Shown piece after piece: positions 11,714 to 23,935 of a DNA stretch of 64,000 nucleotides. The notes beneath the pieces are model-generated. The model was not told the DNA's origin. It did not search any database and saw only the letters and a list, made by a program, of their open reading frames with translations. Origin of the DNA: Gliomastix tumulicola (Eukaryota; Ascomycota; Sordariomycetes; Hypocreales; Bionectriaceae); NCBI GenBank assembly GCA_001599755.1, contig BCHX01000005.1, positions 2,724,409 to 2,788,408 of the forward strand. The letters run 5' to 3'. Numbering within the stretch: the first letter of the stretch is position 1; each line of letters opens with the position of its first letter. The translations under genes were made by a program, and so were the position numbers.

Positions 11714-12395
11714 CTATGCTAGGGAGCCAAACAAGGATGAGAATTCGTCCTTGGACTTCTTCTTTTTCTTCTTCTTAGGCTCGTCCTCGGGCACGTCACC
11801 ACGTTTCTTCTTGGCCGGTTCTGACGACGGAACTACTTCTGGGGTATCTTTGGGTTTGATGCGCTGGATCTTGACGCCTTTGTCGGCTTCGCGTGTGGGC
11901 GCCGAGTTGCTGGTCTTGCTGGTCTTCTCGGCGGGAATTTCGAGCGCACGCGGCGCGTGGGCTGGCTGCTCGACCGGGGGGAGGAGATCGTTGATTATGG
12001 TGTTTACTCGTGCGATGACGACGAGGAGCATCAGGCCTAGTGCGGCATGTTGATTATCGGCAGCAAGCTGTGAGAAGGACCTATCCGAATATTAGTCTAA
12101 TCCATCCACTCCACCATTGCATGGCGAGGACGGCGTACACATAGCAGCGCGGGACGATGGCGTCTTTCAGCCAGACGACGTCCTCGCGCGGGACCGCATC
12201 CGAGTTCCCATTGCGGCTGAGGCCCCGAAGCGCGCGGCGGAGGATGCTGAAGCGGGACCACCAGGGCGACAGGCGGTGCTGGTTTCTGTTGCGGTGGTTG
12301 AAGGCGGCGAGGAGGGTGTCGAGGTGGGCGATTTCGTCGCGCGCCTTGCTGGGGATGGGCAGCTTGGGGGCGGCGGAGAGGGGTGGTCTCGTCAT
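11714..12395 (-). CDS. RNase MRP subunit Rmp1-like protein
   Basis: Rmp1 is the protein subunit specific to RNase MRP, the ribonucleoprotein that cleaves pre-rRNA. Two exons (12395-12139, 12080-11714) give 207 residues; the donor GTACGC leaves phase 2 and the join restores VPRCYV|SFSQLAADNQHAALG. Hallmarks are the basic block HRNRNQHRLSPWWSRFSILRRALR at about residues 34-57 and the second conserved block PRCYVSFSQLAADNQHAALGLMLLVVIARVNTII. The C-terminal tail is highly basic (KKKRG..., seven consecutive lysines) and looks like a nuclear or nucleolar localisation signal. ATG 12395 is the only in-frame methionine near the conserved start. Assignment rests on motif memory; a profile search would settle it. 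Confidence 0.78.
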
Positions 12396-14256
12396 CGTGG
12401 TGGTGTGGCCATGGCTTGGTTGGGCATGGCTGTATTTGCCTTGGTGATGTAGATTGGTGGTGGTGGTGGTGATGAGATGGTATGGAAGAGATGGGAGGTA
12501 CCGTAGGTAAATTATCTTTCGTCTGGTTTCTGCCGCATGTGGGAGGCAGGCGGTGTAGGAGATAAGCGTGAGGCTGTCTGATAAGCTTGCGTCTACTGGT
12601 GGGGCAGCCTGCTCTTCCAAATTAGAACTTAGTACCTGGCAGACGATATCACGATGCGGTTGAAGAATCTGTATGCTTGTTTCCAGTTTGGGGATAGGAG
12701 CAGACGCACTCAGGAATTGAGGATCCTTCTAGACAATCACAAAGAACACAGCAGGAATGGTATCCCATATGAACAGCCGCGGGGCCAGTGTCAAAACTAC
12801 TAGTAGGTGCCATCTAGTCTTCCGCGCTTGACACCCGCTCCCCGTTTGGCTCGGAGACGCCGCGCGGTAAGCATTAGGCTTGCTTCATCGAGACCGTGCT
12901 ACGAAAGGAGAGAGAAAAGGGAAAGAGGAGCAGGAAAGGTCAAAGTTCGGGTAGCATCGCTTCTCAATACCCCCCCTGCTCAAAGCCAGCCTCACCAAAT
13001 GTCCTCGACGTGCATATAGAACCCAGTCAGAATGGTCAGGGAGATCCCCTTGGCGGCAGTTGAGGTTGGTCCAGTGGCAGGGATGCCGCGATCGAGAACT
13101 CCCAAGGGTGTGTGGTTTGGACCGTTGAGTGGACAATGCACGCTGGCTAGTTTTTTCCCATTAAAACCGATGAATGCGTGGATGCCGATTGGTGGTGGTG
13201 GTGGTGGGAGGTTGATAGTTGAACGGGGAAAAGACGAAAAAAAAGTCAGCTGGACAGGATGACCCGGCGGTTGCATTCCCGCGGTTGCGACGTTTGGTCA
13301 TGTGCCGGTCGGTGGCTGCCAATCACGCTGTGGCATTTGGACTTTGTGAGCATATAGGCAGCGAGGAAAAAAGGAAATAGATAGGACATTGAAGGTGCAG
13401 CCAGCAGGGAAAGAGACTGCAAAGCCGCCCGCAAGAGACGAGCTGCCCCACCACGGGTGTCCATTTTATTGTTTCCCCCCACCTTTTGGATCTCTCAGAG
13501 TCCACCAAGTTTGTACCACTTGCAAGTTGCATTGAAGTTGCACTCTGCTGCTGCCACGACGTATGGCCGCCTCGACTCTGGAAAAGGGAGGCAGACAACT
13601 GGACACGACGCCACGGCACAATGACCAACCTCGAGTCAGAGACGACGGGATAGAACCCAACTCCCACCCGTCCACTGCAACTGTGCAGCGAATCCAGCAC
13701 GACGCTACGCAAGACGCTACCTACGCAAAGGGCAGGATCCGCCGACCAGCAGAAAAAAACCCACCTTCGTGGAATCCCCGTCGTAACGCGAAAGGGCCAA
13801 GGCGATGCGACAATGACGACCTTCTTGGCTTTGTTTGGCCCTGCCGGCCCTGCCCTGCAGCTTGTCCTCATGCTTGCTCTGTTGCTTGCCTCCTAGCTAG
13901 CTGGGACTTGCATCCCATTCCGTGTCACCGTCTGCACGATAGAGTCAGAGTTTTTCTCTTGCAACCCCCCCTGCCATGCTCCTCGTCCCCTCTGCTCCTC
14001 TTCTTATCTTCTAATAGAGCCGCTGCCCGCCTCCGTCTCCTCCTTCCACTCGCTCGTGTCTCTTCGGACCCTCGCCACTTTACGTACAATTATCCTCCTC
14101 GCCCCAGTCTCTCCCCGCCCTGGGCTGGTGTTCGTCGCGTGCTCTTCTTCTAATTCTAGCCGCTTCTGATCAACAACTCGAATCCCCTTAGCAGAGGACG
14201 ACATTGTCATTCTGTTGATCGGCTAGGTCGAGCCGATAGGCGTTGGAAGTTGCAAA
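12396..14256. other. Divergent intergenic region, Rmp1 and amino acid transporter
   Basis: 1.9 kb, no gene supported. Contains two short (GGT)5 runs at 12456-12470 and about 13191-13206, and CT-rich stretches at 13970-14060 that probably belong to the transporter leader. Confidence 0.6.
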
Positions 14257-16582
14257 ATGGCACACTCCGGCAGGAATCCCACAACGTGGGACGAGTATGA
14301 AGGTCGGGGTTCTGTCTCGAACAACAGTCTGGCGTCAACCGATCTTGGCGAGGACACGGCCCTGCTCGACGACGGCGACGATGATCTGCATGGCGGTGGC
14401 TCAAGTGATCGAAGAAGGTACTTCTACCCTTGTGTTCGACTCTGCTTCCCAATGTGCGGCTGAGCCCGAACTAACCTGCGTTGCTTCTTAGGTCCTCGGT
14501 GACGAATCGCCTTGCCGCTGTGGCAGACATTGGCGGCGTCAACAGCTTCCGGTCCTTCGCCCGCAGTTGGCAACGAGCCGCTGCCTTCCCCGAGATCATC
14601 CCCCGTCAACCCAGCTTTGTCTACGAGTACCAAGACAATGCCCCCGTCGACCAAGAGACCGAAGACATCTTATACGGAAGGAGCCACGTGGATCACCGTT
14701 CGAGCCAACCTACGACGAGCCTCCTGAGACAGCATCTTGAGGCCTCACCTCCGGATGCTCATCATGGCCATGTTGCCAACGGTGCTGGTGCTTCTTCAGG
14801 CGAGCCCAGTAATGGCGGCGAAAACGGTGGTGACGATGCTGCTGCAGGGGAAAACCTGATGGAGCGCGAGAGTAAGGCTCTTGATGCCGAGCTTGCTAAT
14901 AACAGCTCGATCCCCGGGTTTACCCCTTCCAGCCGGTCAAGCATCTTCGGGAATCCCCCACATCTGGCCACGCCCTCCATCATCGGCAGCTATGAGTCTT
15001 ATCGAGGGTCTGGCTACGGCACGATTGGGGGAGGCTCTCTGCGGCCTCGGCGACTGTCCATTGTTCCCGCTACCGGACGGTGGGGAGAGGAGGAAGAAGA
15101 TGCTGCTCATGGCGAGCATGAGCCCATCTTGGTGAAGGAGGTGAAGCAGGGAAACAAGGTTGTCCTTACCGTTGAGGGCCAGAGCACACTGCCGCAGTCT
15201 GTCTTCAACTCGATAAACGCCATCATCGGAGTAGGAATCCTGAGTTTACCCCTGGCTTTCAAGATGACTGGCTGGGTCATTGGGTTCATCATTCTGACCC
15301 TGACCGCCACCGTCACTGGATACACTGGCAAGCTGTTGGCAAGGTGTATGGATGTAGACCCGAGTCTCATCACATACTCGGACCTCGCCTACATCTCGTT
15401 CGGCACGCGAGCCAGAGTCATCGTGTCGGCTCTGTTCTCCCTCGAGCTCATTGCTGCCTGCGTCGCCCTCGCCATTCTGTTTGCCGACTCGCTCGACCTG
15501 CTGTTCCCAGGAGTGGCCAGCGTCAACAGCTGGAAGTGTGTTTGTGCAGTTCTTGTGCTGCTACTCAACCTAATGCCCATGCGATTCCTCAGTTACACCA
15601 GTGTCATCGGCATCTTCTCTACCTTTTGCAGTGAGTAGCCCTCGTCCCTGTATTCGTGTCACTCGACCTGACCCAGAAAACATAGTTGTTTGCATCGTCA
15701 TCATTGATGGTCTCCTCAAGGAGCACACACCGGGTTCACTGAGAGAACCTGCGAAGACCTACCTGTTCCCCTCGAACTGGTTGGCGCTTCCCCTTGCCTA
15801 TGGCCTCATGGCCAGTCCTTGGGGAGCGCATTCCATCTTCCCCTCTGTATGCACAACCCTTCCACACCATATCGGCACCCGCAACTGACTTCCAAATTTA
15901 GATCTACCGTGACATGCGCCACCCTCAGAAATGGGGTAAGGCTGTCAAGGTTACTTTCTCCTTCTCCGTGAGTTATCCTGACAATTCGCATCTACAACCA
16001 AGAAAGAATACGAGCTGATCTTTGTTCCAGTACGTTCTTGACACGTGCCTGGCTGTCGTCGGTATCCTTATGTTCGGCAACGGCATCAGCGACGCCATCA
16101 CGTCCAACGTCCTCAAGACCAAGGGCTACCCGGAGGCCATGACCATCCTCATGTGCATCTTCGTTGCCATCATCCCCCTCACCAAGATCCCCCTCAACGC
16201 CCGACCCCTCATCACCACCGCCGACGTCATCTTTGGCGTCCACGAGCCACACACACCCAACGGCAGCAACGCCACCGCCAGCCGCAGGGCCCAGTTCATC
16301 CGTGGCGGCATCCGAGGCCTCATCCGTGTCGTCGTCGTTTTCATCCTCCTCGTCATCTCCATCGCCTTCCCTGCCTTCGACTCCGTGTGCGCATTCCTTG
16401 GTGCCGCTCTATGCACGCTCATCTCCATCATCCTACCTATCTCGTTCTACCTCAAGCTCTACTGGAAGGACATCCCCCGACGTGAGAAGGGTTATCTCTT
16501 CTTCCTTCTCGTCCTCTTCTCCATCTTTGGTCTGCTTGGTACGATCTGGAGTTTCCTGCCCAAGGATCTCATCGGCGCTTAG
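14257..16582 (+). CDS. Vacuolar-type amino acid transporter (AVT / AAAP family)
   Basis: Five exons (14257-14417, 14492-15630, 15686-15846, 15902-15967, 16031-16582) give 692 residues. The first 280 or so residues are a hydrophilic, Ser/Gly/acidic cytosolic extension. The Aa_trans domain starts near residue 289 with QSVFNSINAIIGVGILSLPL, the signature first transmembrane helix of this family, and continues with about ten hydrophobic segments to near the C terminus. A long N-terminal tail plus this TM1 resembles yeast Avt1, which loads neutral amino acids into vacuoles using the proton gradient. Substrate and direction are inference. The smallest exon is 66 nt. Divergent from Rmp1, convergent with the kinase gene. 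Confidence 0.88.
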
Positions 16583-17435
16583 GTACTTGCGTGGGAGGGT
16601 CAGTTTAGAATTTGGCATGTTCGGATTGTTGCTACGCTGGAAGAGGAGGTACAAACCAGGTTCAGATGTTTTGACATATATAGTCCCAGTGCCAATCAAC
16701 GGTATATAGATGAAATGTATCTGACGAAGGAAACAGTTACTTCATGATGGATGCCCTGACTGATGGCTGGACTGTGACGATCCATAATCGTATCAGCAAT
16801 TTGGATGGAAGATGAATGGTCAACCCACCATGCACGCCGTGTCATGCAGCACGCGAAAGAAGTGCGCGTTCATAATTAGATAAAAAGGCCTCCGTGCAAA
16901 TGTCCCTACCCACCAACCTTCGTCCCAAGCGCCCGTGAGGTTTACGGCTCCCCTCGTCAGACTAACGTGTCAAGGTTCGCTCTGTTCCCGGCGTCAATAC
17001 TCTCAAGTATGTCCGTCGACGCTCCGAGGTTACAACACATCATGCTATGCTTGAAATTATACTTATACCTCCCTAGACATCATAAGACGGCCAAGTTGGA
17101 ACAGTTATGTGAGTGGGTAACTTCTGGTATTTCCTGGTGTGGTGCGAAAACTATCTAATACACAGAAAGCGAGTTGTAGACCCGTGTCTTCTCACCAATG
17201 TTGCTCATACAAAACCCAATACAAGCTGCCGTCCATCGACTCGTTCGACATAACCAAGATTAAACGAGGGCTCGAGCGCGATACAGGCCTCAAGCACCTC
17301 TCGAGGTGTGAACGAAACCCAATGATGACAGCGAGATCCACGCCCTGCAATGCTGCAAACGGCTCCTTGAAGACAGTTCTCAACTACGATTGATGAATGG
17401 AAAAAGAGAAGCAAGGACGAGGTGTGTCCAATCTC
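16583..17435. other. Convergent 3' region
   Basis: About 850 bp between the transporter and kinase stop codons; 3' UTRs expected. No ORF with family resemblance. Confidence 0.55.
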
Positions 17436-19322
17436 TTACCACCCACCAACCCACTCAACATCCCCGAGATCGACGCGCCTCTCGCGGCGCCAGTGCCAAT
17501 CTCGTCCCTTGTTCCATGGGCACTGCTTGGCCCGGTCCTTCGTCCCCTGTGATGGTGATGATTGTTGCTGTTGTTGCTGTTGTGGTTTATGATGAATATT
17601 ATGTTCCCAAACGCCCGCTTCGTATGATTTAAATTCGTATCCAAAATGAGGTCGCGACTTGTCGTCAACCGTCTTGTTCATAAACAGCCTTGTGTTCTGT
17701 CCCCTTCGACGCTCGCCCAGGGCGGCCCACTTGTCGAAGTTGTTCCGCTTGGATGGAGGAGAGTAGCGAGGGAGGTCGGTGGCAGGAACTGGCTTAATGA
17801 CCGGAGCATCTTGGAAGAAGAAGCCATCGGCCACGAGATCGTCATCGACGTTGCCCTTGATCTCGTCAGACTCCTTACCACTGTCAAGCTTGTCTCCCTG
17901 CTTCTTCTCGTCACCACTCTTGCTCTCGTGACTCCAGGTCCTCGAGTTCATCTCCTTGAGTGCGTTCATGCTCTTGAGCTGTTCCTCTTCCTCATCCTCG
18001 TCCCACATGTCGCTCCAGCTCTTGGAAACCATGTCCTTGCGGCGTCCGAAGACGCTTGACATGGAGAGCTGCATGGGCTTGCTCATGCGAATGGGGAGAG
18101 AGCCAGCGACGGGAGCAGGCTTCGGAGTGGTTCGAAGCGCAGTGTGAATGCCCAGGGAGTTGATGGAGGCACCCAAGTTCGACTCGAGGATGGAAGAGAT
18201 GGAGGATGGCTGGACACTAGCGTTGCACCAATCCGTTGTCTCTCCCGACTTGGAGAACAGCTCCTCGGTGTAGCTTTCATCGTCAGGGATCGCGCTCAGT
18301 TGCCGGACTGCGCGCTGAGGAGTAGCATGAAGAGCCTTGGTCCAAGGGAAGGCACCGTTCTCGTCAATCTGGGGGCTCTGGATAGAAGGAGTGCGGAGAG
18401 GCTCCCGGTTAGCCGAGGCGATGATGGCCTTGTCGGCAGTGCAGAAGTCGTCGAGAGCCTCGTCCTGGGTGGTGAAGCTGACGGCACGGAGAAGGGCCTC
18501 GCGAGCACCGACAAGCGAGCGCTTCCTCGGGTCCATGTTCATGCATTGGACAATGACCTCGTAGGTATCCTGAGACATTGAAGGGAACACGTCGAAGAGG
18601 CTCTGCTTGTCTCGAGAGAAGTCGAGGAAGAGAGGATCCGACTCGGTAGGAGTGGTGAAGGGATTCCTGGAGAAGAGGATGTTGAGGAGGCAGATGCCAA
18701 TGGCCCAGACATCCGCCTCGGCAGGCGAGTATCCAGCGCCGGCCGAGTCAAACTGCTCAGGAGCCATGTAGCGGTCGCTTCCAACCGTCATCTCGTAGGA
18801 CCACTTGTCGGTAGTCGCCAGGCCAAAGTCGCCGAGCTTCATGGTACCATCGTGGGTGAGAAAGATGTTCTCGGGCTTGATGTCACGATGATAGACGCCC
18901 TTGGCGTGGATGTAGGAAACCGAATCGACAAGCTCGAGCATGAACCGACGGACATGCTCAGTCTCGAGGGGACCGTGGCCTTTGCGGATAGCCTCGTAGA
19001 GATCGCCTTGAGAGCAGAACTCGAGAACCAGATACATGTGAGCATCCGTCTCGAAGGTGTTCAAGAGGTTGACGATGTTGCGGTGGTTTCCAAGGCGAAT
19101 GTGAAGAGCAGACTCCTCCGACTTGTCGTCAACGGCAAAATCCAAGCCGGCCTCAGGAGGCGCAGAGCGCTTGGTCAAGCACTTGATGGCGACGGTCTTG
19201 TTGGTGACAAGATCCCGAGCCATGAAGACCATGCCGAAAGAGCCATGGTTGAGGGGAGAGATCGTCTGATAGCGGCCATTGAGAACAACACCGCCGGTAA
19301 AGTGATCTCGAAGGCACTCCAT
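17436..19322 (-). CDS. Ran1/Ksp1-type serine/threonine protein kinase
   Basis: Single coding exon, 628 residues. The kinase domain fills residues about 18-300: glycine loop HGSFGMVF (26-33), VAIK lysine K47, catalytic HRDIKPEN (H145-N152), DFG 165-167 and APE 187-189, all intact, so an active kinase is expected. The overall form (kinase domain at the very N terminus, long low-complexity tail) matches the fission yeast Ran1/Pat1 and budding yeast Ksp1/Sks1 group, which couple nutrients to growth and differentiation. The tail ends with a glutamine run near residue 580 and a DLGDVEWVGGW end. The ATG at 19322 is the first in the frame; it is preceded two bases upstream by a pyrimidine-rich stretch ending in ACAG, which looks like the acceptor of an intron in the 5' leader. 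The downstream neighbour is convergent. Confidence 0.88.
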   Translation of the reverse strand: MECLRDHFTGGVVLNGRYQTISPLNHGSFGMVFMARDLVTNKTVAIKCLTKRSAPPEAGLDFAVDDKSEESALHIRLGNHRNIVNLLNTFETDAHMYLVLEFCSQGDLYEAIRKGHGPLETEHVRRFMLELVDSVSYIHAKGVYHRDIKPENIFLTHDGTMKLGDFGLATTDKWSYEMTVGSDRYMAPEQFDSAGAGYSPAEADVWAIGICLLNILFSRNPFTTPTESDPLFLDFSRDKQSLFDVFPSMSQDTYEVIVQCMNMDPRKRSLVGAREALLRAVSFTTQDEALDDFCTADKAIIASANREPLRTPSIQSPQIDENGAFPWTKALHATPQRAVRQLSAIPDDESYTEELFSKSGETTDWCNASVQPSSISSILESNLGASINSLGIHTALRTTPKPAPVAGSLPIRMSKPMQLSMSSVFGRRKDMVSKSWSDMWDEDEEEEQLKSMNALKEMNSRTWSHESKSGDEKKQGDKLDSGKESDEIKGNVDDDLVADGFFFQDAPVIKPVPATDLPRYSPPSKRNNFDKWAALGERRRGQNTRLFMNKTVDDKSRPHFGYEFKSYEAGVWEHNIHHKPQQQQQQQSSPSQGTKDRAKQCPWNKGRDWHWRRERRVDLGDVEWVGGW

Positions 19323-22300
19323 TGCTGTTTGAACAAGAAAAGAAAAAGAAACTTTTGGATCGTTGCCCAAATAAAATATACAAAAGATGACAGGAATGCC
19401 ACTACCGTGCCACTCTACCGCCGCCGAAAGCAAAAGGCAAGAAACAAGAAAAAAAGTCGTGTCGGCCCCGTCTTGAAGAAGAAAATGAAATGCAGCCTCT
19501 TTTTTTGGTCGAAATTGAACGTTTTGTGTACAGTCAGGAGAGAGATGTTGTCGGTATAGAGAGTATGCTTGAGGTAGAGATGATGACCGTCGAAGAGGTT
19601 ATAGAAGAATCGAGGTGAATGTACAGGCAAAGAGGTGAATTGAGGTCGCTGAGTGAAGAAGCAAGTGACCGAGAGAATTGGCGCCAAAGATCAGTGTTGT
19701 CGGTACAAGTCGTGTCGAAATCAGAGGCTCATTGAAGAAGGAGATAGGATGGATGGCTCAGACAAAAGAGAAGAGGTGAATTATCGTGTGTCGTGGGGAC
19801 GGAAACGAGAGGAGCCCAAGGCCCGAAGGGAATGGATCAAAGAGGAGAGAAGTCGTTATGATAACATTGGTAGTCGTAGAAGAATGTTGTAAAGAATGAC
19901 GAGGTCAAAAAGGCGACAGGCGCCGGGGTGGGTTGATGAAAGTCGTGACGAGGCGGCCGTGAACCAAGCTCAGAGAGAAAGGCCGTGGCGCTCGGACGAC
20001 TTCACAATCAGTGCGCAGCGTCGGGTGATGACTGATTGGAATGAGGTGATGAAAGCTCGAGATCGCAAAAGCGATGGATTCACAATGAACCCAGATGCTC
20101 TGTGATCACGAACAAGGGGGGCCGAGATTGAATGCGGACAGAACGCGGTGGTCAAGTCCGGTGCCGCTGGTTGTAGTATTGCGTCAACGTCGACGATGGG
20201 TCGAGACCCAACAACGTGGATAGTATGTTTGAGGCACCAAGGTGACCTCGGGAAGTGCTATGGCGTGAACTGTTGCCTGTGTGATGTATCCGAGATCGGT
20301 CGAGGGTGAGAGTCACACGGCTGTGGACTGGGGACGATCGGATTGGTCACGACAACAGGACGCCGGATGACGATGCTGAAAGCAACCGCTGGTGTAGTGA
20401 AACTCGCTTGCGCTTTGGAAAGGACCCTTCTTTCTCTCGACCGACTTCCTTGATGTTCGCTGGATGGGAGTCGGATTGTTGGCTGTCGAGAATGGATGGC
20501 TTGCTATAGTCCGGGACGAATCGGGATGATTGGGTGGCGAGTCGAGTGAGGCCCGGATTCGAGAGCAAGATGAAGATCGAGAAGAAAGAAGGCCTTTAAT
20601 GGAGCAGTAGCGCGGGATTGGACGAGGCGGTCAGGACAAAAGAGAAAAGAAGAGACGGGAGAGGCAAGGTACAGGAAAGGGGGATAAGGGAAGGTTGAGG
20701 GATGATAAAGACGAAGAAGGGAAGGTTGCGAGGGAAAGGCGGTGATGAGTGAGGGTGGGTGTGAGTGGGTAAGAAACGAAGAGCAGAGAAGCTGGAAGAG
20801 CAGCGCGGACTCAGCAGAGAGACCCAGAGACAGCGAGACACTGGGGAAGGAGCCAGGTTGCGTTGCTGCTGCCAGAACATGCCACAAGTATCTGTGGAGC
20901 CGGGCAGTCACGCAGGCAGACGGCAGAGACCCAGAAGACCCAGAGGACCCAGTGCAGGTTCCAAGTCCATCCAAGTCCAGTCAGATCCTGGACGAAACCG
21001 GGGGGGAGGGAGATGGTGGCCTGGCCTGGCATGGGATTGGGCTGCGCGAGACTGGCTCTGATGGCAATGCAGCAAAGTCCCCACACCCCCCCGTGTCCTT
21101 GGTTGCTTGGCTGCTGGATGGACCAGAGACCAGTTGAGTCCAGGTGTCTTCAGTGCAGTGGTGTGCACTTAGCTAAGTACGTGCGTGTGCGTGCCTACAG
21201 GGTCCGGAAGTACTCTGCCGGCATGGGGCGAGGCCAACCCAAAATCCACACTGTGATTATGCGTAGCGGTACCGTGATCTCAGTTGTTGGGCAGTTGAGG
21301 ATCCTATACAAGGGGCGATCGAGGACAGGTCGCTCTACATCCGGCCTACAGTTCAGTGAACGACTGCTGCCTCCGCACTGTACAACTGTACACTGAACCT
21401 GCATCATCCATGGTGTGCTAGAGACTCACTAGCACAGCACACCCTTCCAGCGACTAGTACCTGGTAGCGGTGCTTGGTACCTACGTGCCTACTTGCAGGG
21501 GAGTCCGGTGACTCCTTCGAGGCGAGTCGACCAACCCGACATCGGTGAGTCCTCGAGTACCTGTGTGTCCTGCAGCTGTCTTTCTTTATAAGAATACTAT
21601 CAGTCACAAACCGACCGCAGGAATGCTTCCATCTGGATTCCAAGAGAGATGAAAGAGTGCCCCATAACGGATGAGCTGGCTTGCCTTTGAGCGGCTTCAG
21701 TTTGACTTTTGGCCGTTTGCGAAGGCGCATCGCCAACAAGTACCTTCTCCACGGAAGAGGTACCGTCGATCCTGCCAGGCTGTACCTGCTTCTGCTTCTG
21801 TTTCTGTCCAGCACGCAAGGTACCTGTCTGTCCTTGCCGTCCTTTTGTGGGGAATCGCCCGTCGGGGGTTCCAGAGCATTCTTGTCGCTGGATTAGCTCA
21901 CCATGATGCCAGCTAAGCCTTCCAACTGGCATCATCAGAGTCAAATCAAATCACGTCAATCGTTGCCGCAACGGACAGATAGACGCTCCCCGACGCCGAA
22001 AAGTCAATAAACCTCCTGATGGCACGCAATCTGCGACATGCGATGACTTCACCCCCCGGAATCTATCTGGAGCACACAGCTTGTTTATCCCAGGACGTGG
22101 CCAGATAAGGGGGCGGCCGTGCTAAAACAAAATATTGACCACTAGCGATCCGCATCGGCAGCTGCTGCAGCTGGCATGTCTCGACAGCGCTACGCTGTTC
22201 TGTTTTGTCTCGACTCCTGCGAGACTGTGTGAGGCACAGGCCCGGACACCGTCAAGCCCCAGCGAGTCGCCGCCGCCGCCGCCGCCGCCGCCGCCGAGGA

Positions 22301-23935
22301 CGGTATGTGTCTGAGGTGTGTCACTCCCTCAATGGGCCTGGTCTCGCTCGCTGGCAGTGCAGCGCCATTGCTATTCTTACGCCGTGGAACCGCGCGTCAA
22401 TCAATCAGAAAACGAAATTATGGGATCCAGTCCCGGATGCCAACGTGATGTCACAGTGTCAATATCCGCGACACTCACTGTCCCCCCCTCCTCCACACAC
22501 ACCCTCCATCCTCCCTCGTATCCCTGACGACTCACAGTGAGCAGCTTATTTCTAACGACGCCGTTGCGTGCTGCACGCTGCATGGATGCCCGGATGGGAC
22601 AGTGCAGAAGCGGTCGCCATGAACTGTGCTAGCTGCACGTCACTGGCTGGCCGTGTCTCTGGACAACCGCCAGCAGCGTAAGCTGTCTGACATAAGGGGG
22701 TCGTCGGTTCGCTCTCGCCATTGCTCCGAGAAACAAGGGGGTGCATACTGGCACAGCAACAGTTCAGAGCGAGCAAGCGTGGCTCCAATGACGGCTGTCA
22801 AGGGGGCTGGGGAAGAACGCAATGACGGACAAACACATCGTGGTACTTGAACGGAGCGGAAGCTGGGCGAGCGACCGAGGGCGATCGTCATACGGGTACT
22901 GCCCGGTTACTTTGTTTACCTACGTGGCAGCCAGCGTTTCGCATGTAGAATCCATGTATGACAGGGTTATCCGAACCATCCCTGGTTCCTACGACCTTGT
23001 CCAGGTCACCGTGCTCAGCATCACCGACCATGTCTCAACCGTGCCACAAACGGGCGAACGACGAGATGCTAGATGGTTCTACCAAGATAGTTAGTCGTTG
23101 ATGAGATGCAATGGTCGAGCGAGTGAGTTGAGCATGTTTAATTCCTGGTATGTGGTGTTCCGTAGCACCGCGGTATCGGAGAACCTCCAACTTGATAGTC
23201 TGTCCATTCATGTTATCTCTCCTTCTCGAGAATCGTGAGTAGCATCCAGAGGGAGACCCTTATCAGATACGACGCTGTACTCCTGCATCGCGTGCTCATG
23301 CGCTATCAGTCCCAATGCGATCAGCCCAGGTGCATCAGTGCCTGATTCAGGAAAGCAGAGACGCCCGTTTCCGTGCTGGAGAATCCGGAGGCCCCTGCCA
23401 GAATGCAACCCAACCTTCAAGCGTTCTGAATCCCGCGATGGTACCCTCTCTTTGCCATCCTCGCATGACTTGTGGTCCAATCGTAACGCAGCCAGGCCCT
23501 CTCTGGTGGTGTGGATGGGTGGGTTCTGCTTTAGGTGTTTGTCCTGTCTGTTAGTGCGTCCCGCATGAATGCCACGCTGTCTCCTAACAGCTGGCACCTC
23601 ACCGCTCTGCTTCTCCTGCATCTTTAGAACTTCTGACCGCTGTTTGACGACGCGCGACGGCGACTGCCAACTCGTTCCCTGAGACGTGCAGTAGCTTCGC
23701 ATGAAGAGACCCATCGCCCGATTTTCAATTCGCTGGTCAGATCAGGAAGTTTGAAAACAAAGCCAGACAATAATCCCGGTCCGTCAGGCCAGCAACGGCA
23801 GTTCTCGAGAGAGTAAAAAAAAAAAAATTGGCTGCTGCGCGTCTTCCTGGCAATTCCCTCGACCTGCCCGCGCGTCTTCACCGCCTTCGACATCTGCACT
23901 CTTTCATTTGTCCCTGCATGAGACACCAGCCCACA
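19323..23935. other. 4.6-kb gene-free region between kinase and enolase-phosphatase
   Basis: Divergent intergenic region, the longest in the window. Its first kilobase beside the kinase is purine-rich on the plus strand (pyrimidine-rich in the kinase sense), as expected for a long leader. Holds a CGC microsatellite (22268-22296) and 9-bp near-repeats around 20929-20955. Many ORFs of 60-180 codons occur on both strands but none shows recognisable motifs or phase-consistent splicing. Confidence 0.6.
22268..22296. repeat. (CGC)n microsatellite, about 9.7 copies
   Basis: Uninterrupted CGC trinucleotide run in the intergenic region; it is not inside a supported gene. Confidence 0.92.

Noticed and set aside
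13323..13871. 182-codon minus-strand ORF in the Rmp1/transporter gap
   Set aside because: No motif, overlaps competing ORFs on the other strand, and no plausible splicing.
19323..19433. 37-residue N-terminal extension of the kinase
   Set aside because: It would start at TTG, and the sequence before the MECLRD start looks like an intron end.
18852..19559. 235-codon plus-strand ORF over the kinase domain
   Set aside because: Antisense shadow; the opposite strand encodes intact kinase motifs.
20504..20974. 156-codon minus-strand ORF upstream of the kinase
   Set aside because: Low-complexity Ser/Leu/Pro composition within a pyrimidine-rich leader-like region; no homology recognised.
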